Shown in pieces: positions 1 to 8,749 of a stretch of DNA of 64,000 bases; the first letter of the stretch is position 1; the number at the start of each line of letters is the position of its first letter. Source of the DNA: Chloroflexota bacterium (lineage in GTDB: Bacteria > Chloroflexota > Anaerolineae > Aggregatilineales > Phototrophicaceae); NCBI GenBank assembly GCA_013388745.1, contig JACAER010000026.1, forward strand, positions 1-64,000, written 5' to 3'. The notes below the pieces were generated by a model. The model did not search any database. It saw nothing but the letters and a program-made list of their open reading frames with translations, and was not told the origin of the DNA. The translations under genes were made by a program, and so were the position numbers.

Positions 1-386
1 GCGGGCTGCGGCGCGGCGACGGCGGGCTGGGGGGCGGCGACGGCGGGCGCTGTGCGTGTCAGGCCGAAAGCATAGGCGGCCAGCGACAGCGACGGATAAC
101 CGAAGGGGCGGCCATCACCGATGATTTGCAGCAGATCGTCGCGCACCCAGCCTTCGCGGTTGTCTGGCAGCAGCAGGCGGAACCACTGGAAGACTTTGCC
201 GTTGAGATTCGTGCCCTGCGGGTCGGGCTGCACATCCAGCACGCGGCAGTTTTGCGTGCCGACGGGCGCTTTGAACAGAACGGTCACGTTGGGCGCGGTG
301 CCGGGCGCTGAACGCACATTGGCTTCTTTAATCGTGGGCACATTGGGGTTGCCGGCGATATGCGCGGTAAACGACTGGCTGCTCAT
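1..386 (-). CDS. SH3-like domain protein, 3' end outside window
   Basis: The reverse strand is open from an ATG at 386 to the window edge, giving 128 codons with no stop, so the gene is partial. A purine-rich ribosome site (AGGGGA) sits 7 bases before the ATG. The first ~85 residues resemble a bacterial SH3-like (SH3b) fold, with NVRSAPG near residue 23 and GWVRDDLLQI near residue 79. The tail is a low-complexity Ala/Pro/Val linker that repeats AAPQPAV, so a second domain probably follows outside the window. No signal peptide is visible. The layout resembles the gene at 53022-54044, which has an SH3-like N-terminus, an Ala/Pro/Ser linker and a hydrolase-like domain. SH3b domains usually bind peptidoglycan or peptides; the actual role here is unknown. 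Confidence 0.7.
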   Translation of the reverse strand, partial: MSSQSFTAHIAGNPNVPTIKEANVRSAPGTAPNVTVLFKAPVGTQNCRVLDVQPDPQGTNLNGKVFQWFRLLLPDNREGWVRDDLLQIIGDGRPFGYPSLSLAAYAFGLTRTAPAVAAPQPAVAAPQP

Positions 387-489
387 TGGTCTTTTCCCCT
401 GTTGGTGTCTTCAAGCTATAATCAAGATCATACACGAAGTCCTGTGGTTATAGGACAAGCAAAATCGTCAAGAACGCGAGGTGTAATAC

Positions 490-1989
490 ATGGATTTTGA
501 ACACCTGCTTTCACCGGTTCGTTATTTGCTGGATACCTGCCCGGCGATGTCGGCCAGCGCGCTGCGGACGCTGCGCATGTACGAGGCGTGGTGGGAACAC
601 GACGGGCAGGCGATGTCTTACGCGGTGGATCGCGCGGGCACGCCGCACATCCGCATGTTTGACCGCTTCGGCCAGCGCAGCGACGAGATTTTGTACATCA
701 GCGACTACTGGCGCATGTTGAAGGAAGGCTATAAGGCGGGCATTATCTGGCGCGTCTTCGAAGAAAATTCGCTCATTCCCTTCTTTCTGCTGGATTATGT
801 GACCTGTTTTTACGACATCGGCGTAAGCTGCCCCTATACGGTCTCGCTTTCGACCGCCGTGCCGCTGGAAAAATACGGCGACGCGACGCTGCACGAGCGT
901 TATCTGACGCCGCTGCTGCGCCGGGACGAGAGTGTGTGGCAGGGCGCGACGTGGATGACGGAGGCGCGCGGCGGGTCGGATCTGGGGGCGAATGTCGATA
1001 CGCTGGCGCAGAAAGGCGACGACGGGCGCTGGTATCTGACGGGCGACAAGTATTTTTGCAGCAACGCGGGGGCAGAAGTGGCGGTGGTGGCGGCGCGCGT
1101 GGGCGAAACGGCGGGCGTGCGCGGGCTGGCGCTGTTTCTGGTGCCGCGCTACCGTGACAACGGCCAGTTGAACTATCATTTACGGCGGCTGAAGGACAAA
1201 ATCGCCACACGCTCTGTGCCGACCGGCGAGATCGAACTGCACGCCAGCGAAGCCTATCTGTTGGGCAAAGCCGAACACGGCATTTATCTGATTATGGAAG
1301 TGCTGAATCTGTCGCGCGTGTCGAACGCCATCGGCAGCACGGCGCTGGCGCAGCGGGCGTTTGCCGAAGCGCTGCACTTCGCGCAGAAGCGCATCGTTTT
1401 CGGCCAACCGCTGCTCGAACAGCCGTTAATGCGCCGCCAGTTCGACGACAAACTGGCGGACATCAACCGCGCGTTTGCGCTGGCGTGGGAGGCGGCGGAA
1501 ATGCTGAATGGGGTGTACCGCCAGACCCCGCCGTATTCCGAACAATTCCATGTGTGCCGGCTGATGATTCATCTGGCGAAATACTGGACGGCGGAAGTGG
1601 CGGTGCAGACGGCGAAATGGGCGATGGAAGTCAACGGCGCGATGGGCACGCTGGCGGAGTTCCCGGTGGAACGCTGGCTGCGCGAGGCGATGATCGCCGA
1701 TATTTGGGAAGGGCCGCCGCACCGCCAGATTCTCGACGGTATGGAAGTGATGGAACGCAAGGGCGCGCATCACCGCCTGTTCGAAATGCTGGAGACCTAC
1801 ACGGAGCCGGATTTGCTGCAAGACATGGCGGCGCGCATCGACCGCTGGCTGTATGCGCCGCAGGAAATCCGCGAGGCCGACGCGCAGAAGATGTTCGAGG
1901 CGCTGGCGCTGTTCACGGGCGACGCGCTGCTGGCGAAACAGCGGGCGGTCGCGCTGGAAAAGACGCTGGAAGGCCGGCACAAGGGGTAA
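490..1989 (+). CDS. Acyl-CoA dehydrogenase family protein, AidB-like
   Basis: This 499-residue flavoprotein belongs to the acyl-CoA dehydrogenase superfamily. It would bind FAD and either oxidise an acyl-CoA-type substrate or, like AidB, act in the alkylation response. The signature WMTEARGGSDLG near residue 156 is the form typical of AidB-like members. It is followed by the beta-domain (KYFCSNAGAEV) and the C-terminal helical domain with RIVFGQPLLEQP and a closing EVNGAMGTLAEFPVERWLREA stretch. The length is close to AidB (about 540) and longer than classical fatty-acid dehydrogenases (about 380). The ATG at 490 has GAGGTG a few bases upstream. It heads a + strand run ending near 5188. The substrate cannot be told from sequence. 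Confidence 0.85.
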   Translation: MDFEHLLSPVRYLLDTCPAMSASALRTLRMYEAWWEHDGQAMSYAVDRAGTPHIRMFDRFGQRSDEILYISDYWRMLKEGYKAGIIWRVFEENSLIPFFLLDYVTCFYDIGVSCPYTVSLSTAVPLEKYGDATLHERYLTPLLRRDESVWQGATWMTEARGGSDLGANVDTLAQKGDDGRWYLTGDKYFCSNAGAEVAVVAARVGETAGVRGLALFLVPRYRDNGQLNYHLRRLKDKIATRSVPTGEIELHASEAYLLGKAEHGIYLIMEVLNLSRVSNAIGSTALAQRAFAEALHFAQKRIVFGQPLLEQPLMRRQFDDKLADINRAFALAWEAAEMLNGVYRQTPPYSEQFHVCRLMIHLAKYWTAEVAVQTAKWAMEVNGAMGTLAEFPVERWLREAMIADIWEGPPHRQILDGMEVMERKGAHHRLFEMLETYTEPDLLQDMAARIDRWLYAPQEIREADAQKMFEALALFTGDALLAKQRAVALEKTLEGRHKG

Positions 1990-2039
1990 GCCGTCTTTTA
2001 CAGCAGACAGATACTTTGCCACACAGGGGGAAGATTTTT

Positions 2040-3140
2040 ATGATGAGACGCCTATTGTACGGGATGCTGCTGGCGGCGCCGCTGGCGCTGGGGCTGGACG
2101 TGTTTTTCCATGAAAGCGTGTCGCCGGTCGTCATTTTTATTTTGTCGGCGATTGGGCTGGTGCCGCTGGCCGATTTTATCGGCGAGGCGACAGAAGAACT
2201 GGCGCACTACACCGGGCCGCGTCTGGGCGGGCTGCTCAACGCCACGCTGGGCAACGCCGCCGAATTGATTATCACGATTCTGGCGATCAACGCCGGGCTG
2301 CTGGAGCTGGTGAAAGCGTCGATCACGGGATCGATTCTGGGCAATCTGCTGCTGGTGCTGGGGGCGAGTCTGCTGTTGGGCGGGCTGAAAAACGGGATAC
2401 AAACGTTTGACCGGCGCACCGCCAGCCTGAACGGGACGCTGCTGGTGCTGGCGCTGGTGGCGCTGGCGATTCCGACGCTGTTTGACCGCGCGCTGGCCGA
2501 AACGCCGAGCGGCGAACTGCTGTTCAACGAGGCGGTGGCGTTCATCCTGATTGTGATTTATGGGCTGAATATCTTTTACGGCTTCCAGACGCAAAAAGGC
2601 CCGGCCAGCGAAGAAGCCGGCCCGGCGGTGCTGGCGACCCAGGAAATGGTCAAAGCCGAGCCGCACAAAGCGCGCTGGAGTTTGCGCACGGCGGTGATCG
2701 TGCTGATCGCGGCGACGGTGGGCACGGCGCTGCTGAGCGAAGTCTTGATCGGCGCGGTGGAACCGGTCACGCAGCAGTTGGGGCTGACCGAGTTCTTTCT
2801 GGGTATTGTGCTGATCCCGCTGGTAGGCAATATCGCCGAACATCTGGTGGCGGTCGAAGTGGCGATCAAAAACAAGATGGAACTGAGCCTGGCGGTATCG
2901 CTGGGGTCGAGCATTCAGATCGCGCTGTTCGTGGCGCCGCTGCTGGTGTTCATCAGCCTGCTGTTTAACCAACGCCTGCTGCTGGTGTTTACGGATTTCG
3001 AGTTGATCGCGCTCGGCGGCGCGACCCTGGTCGCCGCGTTGATCGCGCTGGACGGCGAATCCAACTGGCTGGAAGGCGCGATGCTGCTGGTGGTGTATCT
3101 GATTAGCGGGCTGGCGTTTTTCTTCCTGCCGGCGATCTAA
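2040..3140 (+). CDS. Calcium/proton antiporter (CaxA family)
   Basis: A 366-residue membrane protein of the Ca2+:cation antiporter (CAX) family, which exports cytosolic Ca2+ in exchange for protons. Two internally related halves each carry the family's acidic motif: GNAAELIITILAI in the first half and GNIAEHLVAVEVAI in the second, each followed by a Gly/Ser-rich helix (SITGSILGNLLLVLGAS and SLGSSIQIALFVAP). About eleven hydrophobic segments are visible, with a short acidic loop between the halves. The open frame extends upstream into the previous gene, but the ATG at 2040 is chosen because AGGGGGAAG lies 7 bases before it and the MRR start leads directly into the first membrane segment. It is separated by 50 bases from the upstream dehydrogenase gene and is probably co-transcribed. 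Confidence 0.9.
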   Translation: MMRRLLYGMLLAAPLALGLDVFFHESVSPVVIFILSAIGLVPLADFIGEATEELAHYTGPRLGGLLNATLGNAAELIITILAINAGLLELVKASITGSILGNLLLVLGASLLLGGLKNGIQTFDRRTASLNGTLLVLALVALAIPTLFDRALAETPSGELLFNEAVAFILIVIYGLNIFYGFQTQKGPASEEAGPAVLATQEMVKAEPHKARWSLRTAVIVLIAATVGTALLSEVLIGAVEPVTQQLGLTEFFLGIVLIPLVGNIAEHLVAVEVAIKNKMELSLAVSLGSSIQIALFVAPLLVFISLLFNQRLLLVFTDFELIALGGATLVAALIALDGESNWLEGAMLLVVYLISGLAFFFLPAI

Positions 3141-3179
3141 AAACAAAGCTTTCAGCATGAGATAAAGGATGCCTGTGCG

Positions 3180-3725
3180 ATGCAGATAGTTGATGTCGGC
3201 GACAACGCGGCCCAACAGCGCCAGATGGCCGAACTGCTGACCATCGGTTTTCGCCAGCATTGGCCGGAATCGTGGCCGACGCTGGAAGACGCGCTGGAAG
3301 AAGTGGCGATGGTGCTGCGCGCGGGCTGCGCGCGGGCGGCGCTGGATGACGAGGGAAATGTGCTTGGCTGGATCGGCGGGCTGCCGGAATACGACGGCAA
3401 TGTGTGGGAACTGCATCCGCTGGTGGTGCATCCGCAGTGTCAAAAACGCGGCATTGGGCGGGCGCTGGTCGCCGATTTCGAGCAGCAGGTCAAGGCGCGC
3501 GGCGGGCTGACGATCCAACTGGGCACGGACGATGTGAGGGAAATGACGACGCTGGCCAATGTTGATCTGTACGACAATCTGTGGGAGAAAATCGCCCGGA
3601 TTCGCAATCTGAAAGGCCATCCCTACGAGTTTTACCTGAAGTGCGGCTATAAAATCATCGGCGTGATACCCGACGCCAACGGGCGCGGCAAGCCCGATAT
3701 CTATATGGGCAAGCGCGTGGAATAG
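3180..3725 (+). CDS. GNAT acetyltransferase related to aminoglycoside 6'-N-acetyltransferases
   Basis: A 181-residue GNAT-fold acetyltransferase. The acetyl-CoA binding loop is QKRGIGRAL (about residue 81), preceded by the beta strand WELHPLVVHP. The C-terminal half (LGTDDVREMTTLANVDLY, HPYEFYLKCGYKIIGVIPDANG, GKPDIYMGKR) matches the pattern I know from the AAC(6')-type family, including chromosomal relatives with no resistance role. It is 4 bases before the next gene and 39 bases after caxA, in an ordinary chromosomal run with no mobile element nearby. An intrinsic housekeeping or detoxifying acetyltransferase is therefore more likely than an acquired resistance determinant. The acceptor substrate is unknown. 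Confidence 0.8.
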   Translation: MQIVDVGDNAAQQRQMAELLTIGFRQHWPESWPTLEDALEEVAMVLRAGCARAALDDEGNVLGWIGGLPEYDGNVWELHPLVVHPQCQKRGIGRALVADFEQQVKARGGLTIQLGTDDVREMTTLANVDLYDNLWEKIARIRNLKGHPYEFYLKCGYKIIGVIPDANGRGKPDIYMGKRVE

Positions 3726-3729
3726 GCCG

Positions 3730-4635
3730 ATGGCGCAGAAGCCGACGCTGCAATTCGATCTGAAGAAGCTGCCGCCGGGCTTTGGGCGGGCGCTGCTCGT
3801 TTCGCAGGGGATGGCGCTGCTGTGGTGGGCGCTGGCGGCGTGGCTGCACCCGCAAAATATTATCCCCATCTGGTTCGACCAGACTTCGACCTTTATGGTC
3901 GTGGCGCAAAACGTGAGCGCGCCCTACGCGGCTTCGGCGCGCTTTTTGAATCCGCCGTGGACGGCGCTGCTGCTGTGGCCGTTCGGGCTGCTGCCGCTGG
4001 AAGTTTCGACGCTGCTGCAAACCTGCCTGTACTTCGCGATTCTCACGGGTGTGGTGTTTAAGTTCGGCGGCGGGCGGGGGGCGCTGCTCATCACGCTCGT
4101 GTCGTTCGTGGCGATGGACGCCGTGCTGGAACTGAATATCGATTGGCTGCCGAGTATTGGCCTGCTGGTGCCGCCGGCGCTGAGCGGCGTTTTTCTGGCG
4201 ATCAAGCCGCAGCTTTTGCTCGGCTATTGGTTGAGCCTGAAGCGCGATGATCTGCTGCGCGCGCTGACCGTAACGGCGGGCGTGGCCGCGCTGTCGCTGC
4301 TGCTGTGGGGCTGGTGGCTGCCGCTGGCGATCGCCAATAACGCGGGCGTCAGCGAAGGGCGCATGAGCTTCAATATCGCGCCGCCGGTGCTGCTGACGCC
4401 GTATCTGGCTTATCCGCTGGGCCTGCTGCTGGCGTATGTGGCGTGGCGGCGCAAAGACGCCGTGATCGGCATCCTGGCGTGGCTGTTTTTCGTGCCGTAT
4501 GTGACGCTGTACAGCCTGCTGCCGGTGTGGGCGGTGTGCAGCGCGCGCTGGCCGCGTTTTATGCTGCTGGTGAACGTGGTGATGTGGGTGGTGTACGGCG
4601 GCACGATCGCGCTGGGGCTGCTGCGGCGGATATGA
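3730..4635 (+). CDS. Polytopic membrane protein, GT87/DUF2029-like
   Basis: A 301-residue protein with about eight hydrophobic segments. The stretch LNPPWTALLLWPFGLLP near residue 75 resembles the conserved extracytoplasmic loop of DUF2029/GT87 polyprenyl-phosphate-dependent mannosyltransferases, and AIKPQLLL near residue 157 fits the same family. At 301 residues it is shorter than typical GT87 enzymes (about 380-450), so it may be a reduced or divergent member. The start lies 4 bases after the preceding stop, implying translational coupling; no clear ribosome site of its own is visible. A role in envelope glycan or lipoglycan assembly is inferred only from the family resemblance. Confidence 0.55.
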   Translation: MAQKPTLQFDLKKLPPGFGRALLVSQGMALLWWALAAWLHPQNIIPIWFDQTSTFMVVAQNVSAPYAASARFLNPPWTALLLWPFGLLPLEVSTLLQTCLYFAILTGVVFKFGGGRGALLITLVSFVAMDAVLELNIDWLPSIGLLVPPALSGVFLAIKPQLLLGYWLSLKRDDLLRALTVTAGVAALSLLLWGWWLPLAIANNAGVSEGRMSFNIAPPVLLTPYLAYPLGLLLAYVAWRRKDAVIGILAWLFFVPYVTLYSLLPVWAVCSARWPRFMLLVNVVMWVVYGGTIALGLLRRI

Positions 4636-4696
4636 TTGGTTCAACGGCAGAAACACGCTACAATAGATAGAATGTTCTGTATGTGTGGGGGCGGCG

Positions 4697-5188
4697 ATGG
4701 ATACGGTACAGTTTGCAAGCGACATGGGCGAAGCGTGGGGGGTACACTGTCGGGTCAACCGGCTTTTGCTGGACAGCATCACGGCGGCAGGGCTGGCGGG
4801 CGTGCCGGCGGGCATGAAAGGCCGCAGCGTGGGCGAAATCTTCGCGCATTTGCACAACGCGCGTCTGATGTGGCTGGAACTGACGCCGGAACTGCTGAGC
4901 GGGCTGCACAAAATCCCGGCGAAAACGAAGGCCGAAAAAGAAGCGCTGACGCATGAGGCGCTGCGGGCGGCGCTGGCGGCTTCGGCGGCAGCGGTGGCGG
5001 CGCTGCTGCAAAAAAGCGCCGAAAAGGGCAAAGCGAAGGGTTTCAAGCGTTCGCCGCTGACGTTTTTCAGCTACGTAGTGTCGCACGAAGCCTATCATCA
5101 CGGCGAAATCTGCATGACGCTGACGCAGGCCGGGCAGCGCCTGCCAGACGAAGTGCTGTACGGCATGTGGGAGTGGGATAAGCTGTAG
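4697..5188 (+). CDS. DinB-fold protein
   Basis: A 163-residue four-helix-bundle protein of the DinB/YfiT-like superfamily, which includes thiol-dependent metalloenzymes and many uncharacterised members. The metal-binding histidine pattern is recognisable: HLHN near residue 50 (GEIFAHLHNARLMW) and SHEAYHHGEI near residue 135. The middle is Ala/Lys-rich. The ATG at 4697 is chosen over a GTG four codons upstream because the GGGGGCGGCG purine run then serves as its ribosome site. It closes the 490-5188 + strand run and converges on the Sir2 gene, with 18 bases between stops. A second DinB-fold gene occurs at 36910-37431. The reaction is unknown. Confidence 0.75.
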   Translation: MDTVQFASDMGEAWGVHCRVNRLLLDSITAAGLAGVPAGMKGRSVGEIFAHLHNARLMWLELTPELLSGLHKIPAKTKAEKEALTHEALRAALAASAAAVAALLQKSAEKGKAKGFKRSPLTFFSYVVSHEAYHHGEICMTLTQAGQRLPDEVLYGMWEWDKL

Positions 5189-5206
5189 ATCGAAAGGCGG
5201 CGCGCA

Positions 5207-5992
5207 TCACCCCGCGTTCCCGCGCAGCTTCTTGACGGCGGCCACCAGGCGCGGCAGCACTTCGCCCGATGGCCCGTCCAGCCACAGATCAACGCGGTCG
5301 GTCAGTTCGCTTTCGTAGGGGTTGACTTCGATCAGGGCGGCGCCGCTGTCCTGGGCGAGCAGCGGCATACTGGCGGCGGGCTGCACAATGCCCGACGTGC
5401 CGATGACCAGCATGACATCGGTGGTGTGCAGCACAGCGCGCGCGGCGGCCAGCGCGGCGGGGGGCAGCATCTCGCCGAACCATACCACAGCCGGGCGCAC
5501 CATTTTACGCCCGCAGTGGGGACAGGGCGGCGGGCCGTCGTTTTGGTCGTAGGCGATTTTTGACACATCCACCGGCGTCGGGTCGCCCTGACAGTTGTAG
5601 AAGCACTTGTTGACGGCGATTTTGCCGTGCAGGGCGATCACCTGCGCGCTGCCGGCGTCTTCGTGCAGCGCGTCGATATTCTGCGTGATGATGGGCAGGC
5701 CGCCAAAGATGCGCTCCAACTCGGCTAACGCCCGGTGGCCGGGGTTGGGCTTGGCCGGGCGCATGAGCTGGCGGCGGTATTCGTAAAAGTCCCAGACCAG
5801 TTTGGGGTTTTGCAGGAAGGCGAAGGGCGTGGCGAGTTCCTGCGGGTTAAAACGCGCCCACAGCCCATCCAGCGCGTCGCGGAAGGTGGGAATGCCGGAT
5901 TCTTTGCTGACGCCGGCACCGGTGAGGGCTGAGGGGTGTTTGGCCGGGTGCAGCAGGCGCGCCGCCTGGTCGATTTTAGACTGGGAAACCAT
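5207..5992 (-). CDS. NAD-dependent protein deacylase, Sir2 family
   Basis: A 261-residue sirtuin that would remove acyl groups from lysines using NAD+, giving nicotinamide and O-acyl-ADP-ribose. Visible motifs are GAGVSKESGIPTFRD (NAD-binding loop), TQNIDALHEDAG, the catalytic histidine in LHGKI, a zinc module with CFYNC and CPHC pairs, and GTSGIVQPAASMP and IEVNPYES of the Rossmann fold. The frame extends 44 codons upstream, but the ATG at 5992 follows a textbook AGGAGG, so the shorter start is chosen. The first Cys pair is spaced C-x3-C rather than the common C-x2-C. It is convergent with the DinB-fold gene. No substrate gene (such as an acetyl-CoA synthetase) lies next to it. Confidence 0.9.
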   Translation of the reverse strand: MVSQSKIDQAARLLHPAKHPSALTGAGVSKESGIPTFRDALDGLWARFNPQELATPFAFLQNPKLVWDFYEYRRQLMRPAKPNPGHRALAELERIFGGLPIITQNIDALHEDAGSAQVIALHGKIAVNKCFYNCQGDPTPVDVSKIAYDQNDGPPPCPHCGRKMVRPAVVWFGEMLPPAALAAARAVLHTTDVMLVIGTSGIVQPAASMPLLAQDSGAALIEVNPYESELTDRVDLWLDGPSGEVLPRLVAAVKKLRGNAG

Positions 5993-6198
5993 CGCGTATC
6001 CTCCTGATGTGTAGTGTACAGCATTTTGTGGGTGAGCATGGCGTGAAGCGGGCAGCAAGGGCTGGTTAAAAACCCATAAAACCAGCGGCGCCTGCTGACG
6101 CTGCGCGCCATATTCTGCTATCATGAATATGCTGAATTTGGAATAGAGAATTGTGCCGGCGTTCCGATTCGCTCAAGGATAGAAGAGGGGGACTGAAA

Positions 6199-7248
6199 AT
6201 GAATTTCGATCTGAAATCACTGCAACTGGGCGCGGCATTTTCGCTGATGCTGCGCACGCGCACGATCCTGCTGATCAAAATGGGGGCGTATCTGGTGTTC
6301 TGGTTTGTGGCGCTGGTGTATCTGGGCGTCACGTTTCTGATCGCGTCACTGGTCGGGCAGGCTATCCCGATTGTGGGGGTGATTCTGTTCATCGTGGCGC
6401 TGGGGGCGATGATCCCGCTGTATGATCTGGCCTACCGCTATGTGTTCTTTATGATTAAAGCGGCGCATATCGCCGTGCTGAGCGAACTGCTGGCGCGGGG
6501 CGCACTGCCGGCGGGCGTGAGTCAGCTTGATTGGGGGCGGCAGCAGGTGCAGAGGCGCTTTGGCGAAACCAATGCCATGTTCGTTGTCGATGAACTGGTG
6601 TCGAGCGTGATTCGCGCTTTCACACGCACGGTCTATGTGCTGACGGCGTGGCTGCCGGGGGACACGCTCCAGCAGATCGTGCGCATCATTAACCGGGTGG
6701 TGTATTACGCCACGACGTATATTGACGAGGCGATTCTGGCGCGCAGCTTTATCAAAGAAAATGTGCCGGTCTGGGTGAACGCGCGCGATGGCGTGGTGCT
6801 GTACGCGATGGTGTGGAAACCGCTGCTGATGAATGCCATCGCGCTGATGATCCTGAGCTATGTGCCGTTCATCGTCGGTTTTCTGGTGTTTGCGGCGCCC
6901 ATCGGGCTGATCGCGTCAGTGGTTTCGCCGAGTCTGGGGGGGTGGGCGGTCATCGCGACGCTGGTGCTGGCGTTTCTGATTAAGGTCGCGGTGGGCGATG
7001 CTTTTGCCATGACGGCGATGATCGCGGCGTATCACCGCGAGACGAAAGACATGAAGCCGAATCAGGAAGCGGTGGCCAAGCTGGACGCAATCGGGGGCAA
7101 GTTCCAGGAATTGAAGACCAAGGCACAGGCGGAAATCGACCGCTACCTGGCGAACAGAGCCGAAAAAGCGAAGAACAGCGGTGTACAGACTCCGCCGTCG
7201 GAGCTTTCGCCAGCCAGCGGGAGCGGCGACGGTCAGCCGGCGGGGTAA
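6199..7248 (+). CDS. Membrane protein of unknown function
   Basis: A 349-residue protein I do not recognise. It has two hydrophobic segments near residues 30-85 and two or three more near residues 210-275, separated by an amphipathic region. The C-terminal ~70 residues are charged, then Ser/Pro/Gly-rich (PPSELSPASGSGDGQ), and look cytoplasmic and disordered. The ATG at 6199 follows GAGGGGG. It is divergent from the Sir2 gene, with a 206-base shared upstream region. A hairpin that could end its transcript lies at 7304-7326. Confidence 0.5.
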   Translation: MNFDLKSLQLGAAFSLMLRTRTILLIKMGAYLVFWFVALVYLGVTFLIASLVGQAIPIVGVILFIVALGAMIPLYDLAYRYVFFMIKAAHIAVLSELLARGALPAGVSQLDWGRQQVQRRFGETNAMFVVDELVSSVIRAFTRTVYVLTAWLPGDTLQQIVRIINRVVYYATTYIDEAILARSFIKENVPVWVNARDGVVLYAMVWKPLLMNAIALMILSYVPFIVGFLVFAAPIGLIASVVSPSLGGWAVIATLVLAFLIKVAVGDAFAMTAMIAAYHRETKDMKPNQEAVAKLDAIGGKFQELKTKAQAEIDRYLANRAEKAKNSGVQTPPSELSPASGSGDGQPAG

Positions 7249-7303
7249 CCCGCTGCGGCAGCTCGTGCGGATTGGGAAAATCAGCCGTGCCGGCAATGTG
7301 CGT

Positions 7304-7326
7304 GGGGAGCGCGTTTGCTCCCCTTT
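7304..7326 (+). terminator. Hairpin, possible terminator after the membrane-protein gene
   Basis: A perfect 7-bp stem GGGGAGC/GCTCCCC with a GCGTTT loop is followed by only three T residues. It lies 55 bases after the stop of the preceding gene. The short T tract makes intrinsic termination uncertain. The rest of the 216-base gap holds a TATAAT-like box at 7420-7425 without a convincing -35 element. Confidence 0.4.
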
Positions 7327-7464
7327 GGCTGCGCCGCGGCGGGTGGCGCTGCGCGCCTTCTGGCGAGAAGAAGGCGGGGATTAGCCGATGTCGGCACAGG
7401 GGATAAGCCGTTTATGATCTATAATTGGGCGCATGTGTTTGTGGACTTGGGAAATGGCTATTAA

Positions 7465-8685
7465 ATGAACGAGCAGGAAAAAGCGATTCTTTCGAGCAGA
7501 GTGGCGGGGATTTTTACGCCCAGCGCGCCGATTGACCATGCGGCGCTGTTCGCGGGGCGCGCGGCGCAGATCAGGGCAATTTTGAATGCCATCAGCCAGC
7601 GCGGGCAGCATGTGATTATTTTTGGGGAGCGCGGCGTGGGCAAAACGTCACTGGCCAATATCCTGAGCGATAAATTACAGCAGGCGGGTTACCAGGGCGT
7701 CATCACCAACACGGTGAACTGCGACGGCGATGACAATTTTAATTCGCTGTGGCTGAAAATTCTGCGCGAATTTTCGGTGGCGCGGCGGCTGCGCCCGGTG
7801 GGGTTTGTGCAGGGCGCGCCGGCGATTGAGGTCGCGACACTGAACCAGTTCGTGTCCAGCAATGTCACGCCTGACGATGTGCGTTTTATGATGGAGCGCT
7901 TTGTCAGCCGAGCGGTGATTATCATCGACGAACTGGATCGCATCACGGATCGTAAGACGACGCGCCTGATTGCCGATACGATCAAAACGCTGTCGGATCA
8001 TTCGGTGAATACGACGCTGGTGCTGCTAGGGGTGGCGGATTCGGTGGATGAGTTGATCGCGGAACATTCGTCGATCGAGCGTTCGCTGGTACAAATCCAG
8101 ATGCCGCGCATGAGCCAGGCGGAATTGTTCGAAATCGTGGATAAAGGGCTGGCGCAGGTGCAGATGACGATCGTGGAGGAGGCGCGGCGGCATATCGCGC
8201 ATCTTTCGCAGGGGCTGCCGCATTATATGCATTTGCTGGCGCTGTATGCCGCGCAGGAAGCGGTGCAACAAGACCGGAGCGAAATCACGATGGCGGATGT
8301 ACAGGTGGCGATTCATGAGGCGGTGCGGCGCACGCAGCACAGCATCCTCACCGCCTATCATCAGGCCATCAACGGCACCTGGCGCACGATGTACGACGAG
8401 GTGCTGCTGGCCTGCGCGCTGGCAAAGGCCGACGATCTGGGCTATTTCGCGGCGGCGGATGTGCGCGCGCCGATGAAGATTATCATGGGGCAGGAACATA
8501 CGGTGAAAGCCTTCACCCGCCATCTGAACGATTTTTGTGCGGCGCGGCGGGGCTTTGTGCTGCAAAGGAACGAAGCGACACATCGTTTTCGCTTCAAGAA
8601 CCCGCTGATGCAGCCGTTTGTGGTAATTTATGGTGTCGCCAAAGGCTTGATCGACGAAAGCAAGCTGAACGAGATACTGAAATGA
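7465..8685 (+). CDS. AAA+/STAND-type ATPase resembling Orc1/Cdc6
   Basis: A 406-residue soluble ATPase. The P-loop GERGVGKTS lies near residue 54 and Walker B VIIIDELDR near residue 152. Sensor-like segments follow (LVLLGVADSVDELI, SIERSLVQIQMPRM), then a helical lid (HLSQGLPHYMHLLAL) and a C-terminal winged-helix-like region around residues 290-400. This order is that of Orc1/Cdc6-like ATPases, also found in many bacterial proteins of unknown role. It stands alone, with no replication origin or partner gene recognised beside it. Its role could be DNA- or signalling-related; the sequence does not decide. Confidence 0.65.
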   Translation: MNEQEKAILSSRVAGIFTPSAPIDHAALFAGRAAQIRAILNAISQRGQHVIIFGERGVGKTSLANILSDKLQQAGYQGVITNTVNCDGDDNFNSLWLKILREFSVARRLRPVGFVQGAPAIEVATLNQFVSSNVTPDDVRFMMERFVSRAVIIIDELDRITDRKTTRLIADTIKTLSDHSVNTTLVLLGVADSVDELIAEHSSIERSLVQIQMPRMSQAELFEIVDKGLAQVQMTIVEEARRHIAHLSQGLPHYMHLLALYAAQEAVQQDRSEITMADVQVAIHEAVRRTQHSILTAYHQAINGTWRTMYDEVLLACALAKADDLGYFAAADVRAPMKIIMGQEHTVKAFTRHLNDFCAARRGFVLQRNEATHRFRFKNPLMQPFVVIYGVAKGLIDESKLNEILK

Positions 8686-8686
8686 A

Positions 8687-8711
8687 CGAGGACGCGGGGC
8701 GGGCGTCCTCG
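8687..8711. terminator. Hairpin between convergent genes
   Basis: A perfect 9-bp stem CGAGGACGC/GCGTCCTCG with a 7-base loop sits immediately after the ATPase stop and before the convergent receiver gene. It has no T tract on either side, so it may stabilise 3' ends or act as a weak bidirectional terminator. Confidence 0.45.
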
Positions 8712-8749
8712 TGCCGGCGAGAAGCGATAAGGATCAGGATGAGTGCCAA

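Noticed and set aside
3180-3725. The AAC(6')-like gene considered as an acquired resistance gene.
   Set aside because: There is no integron, transposase or composition break around it, and the neighbours are ordinary chromosomal genes.
2052-3869. A 605-codon open frame antisense to caxA, the GNAT gene and the GT87-like gene.
   Set aside because: It runs across three well-supported genes and is rich in Arg, Gln and His, the usual composition of antisense shadows.
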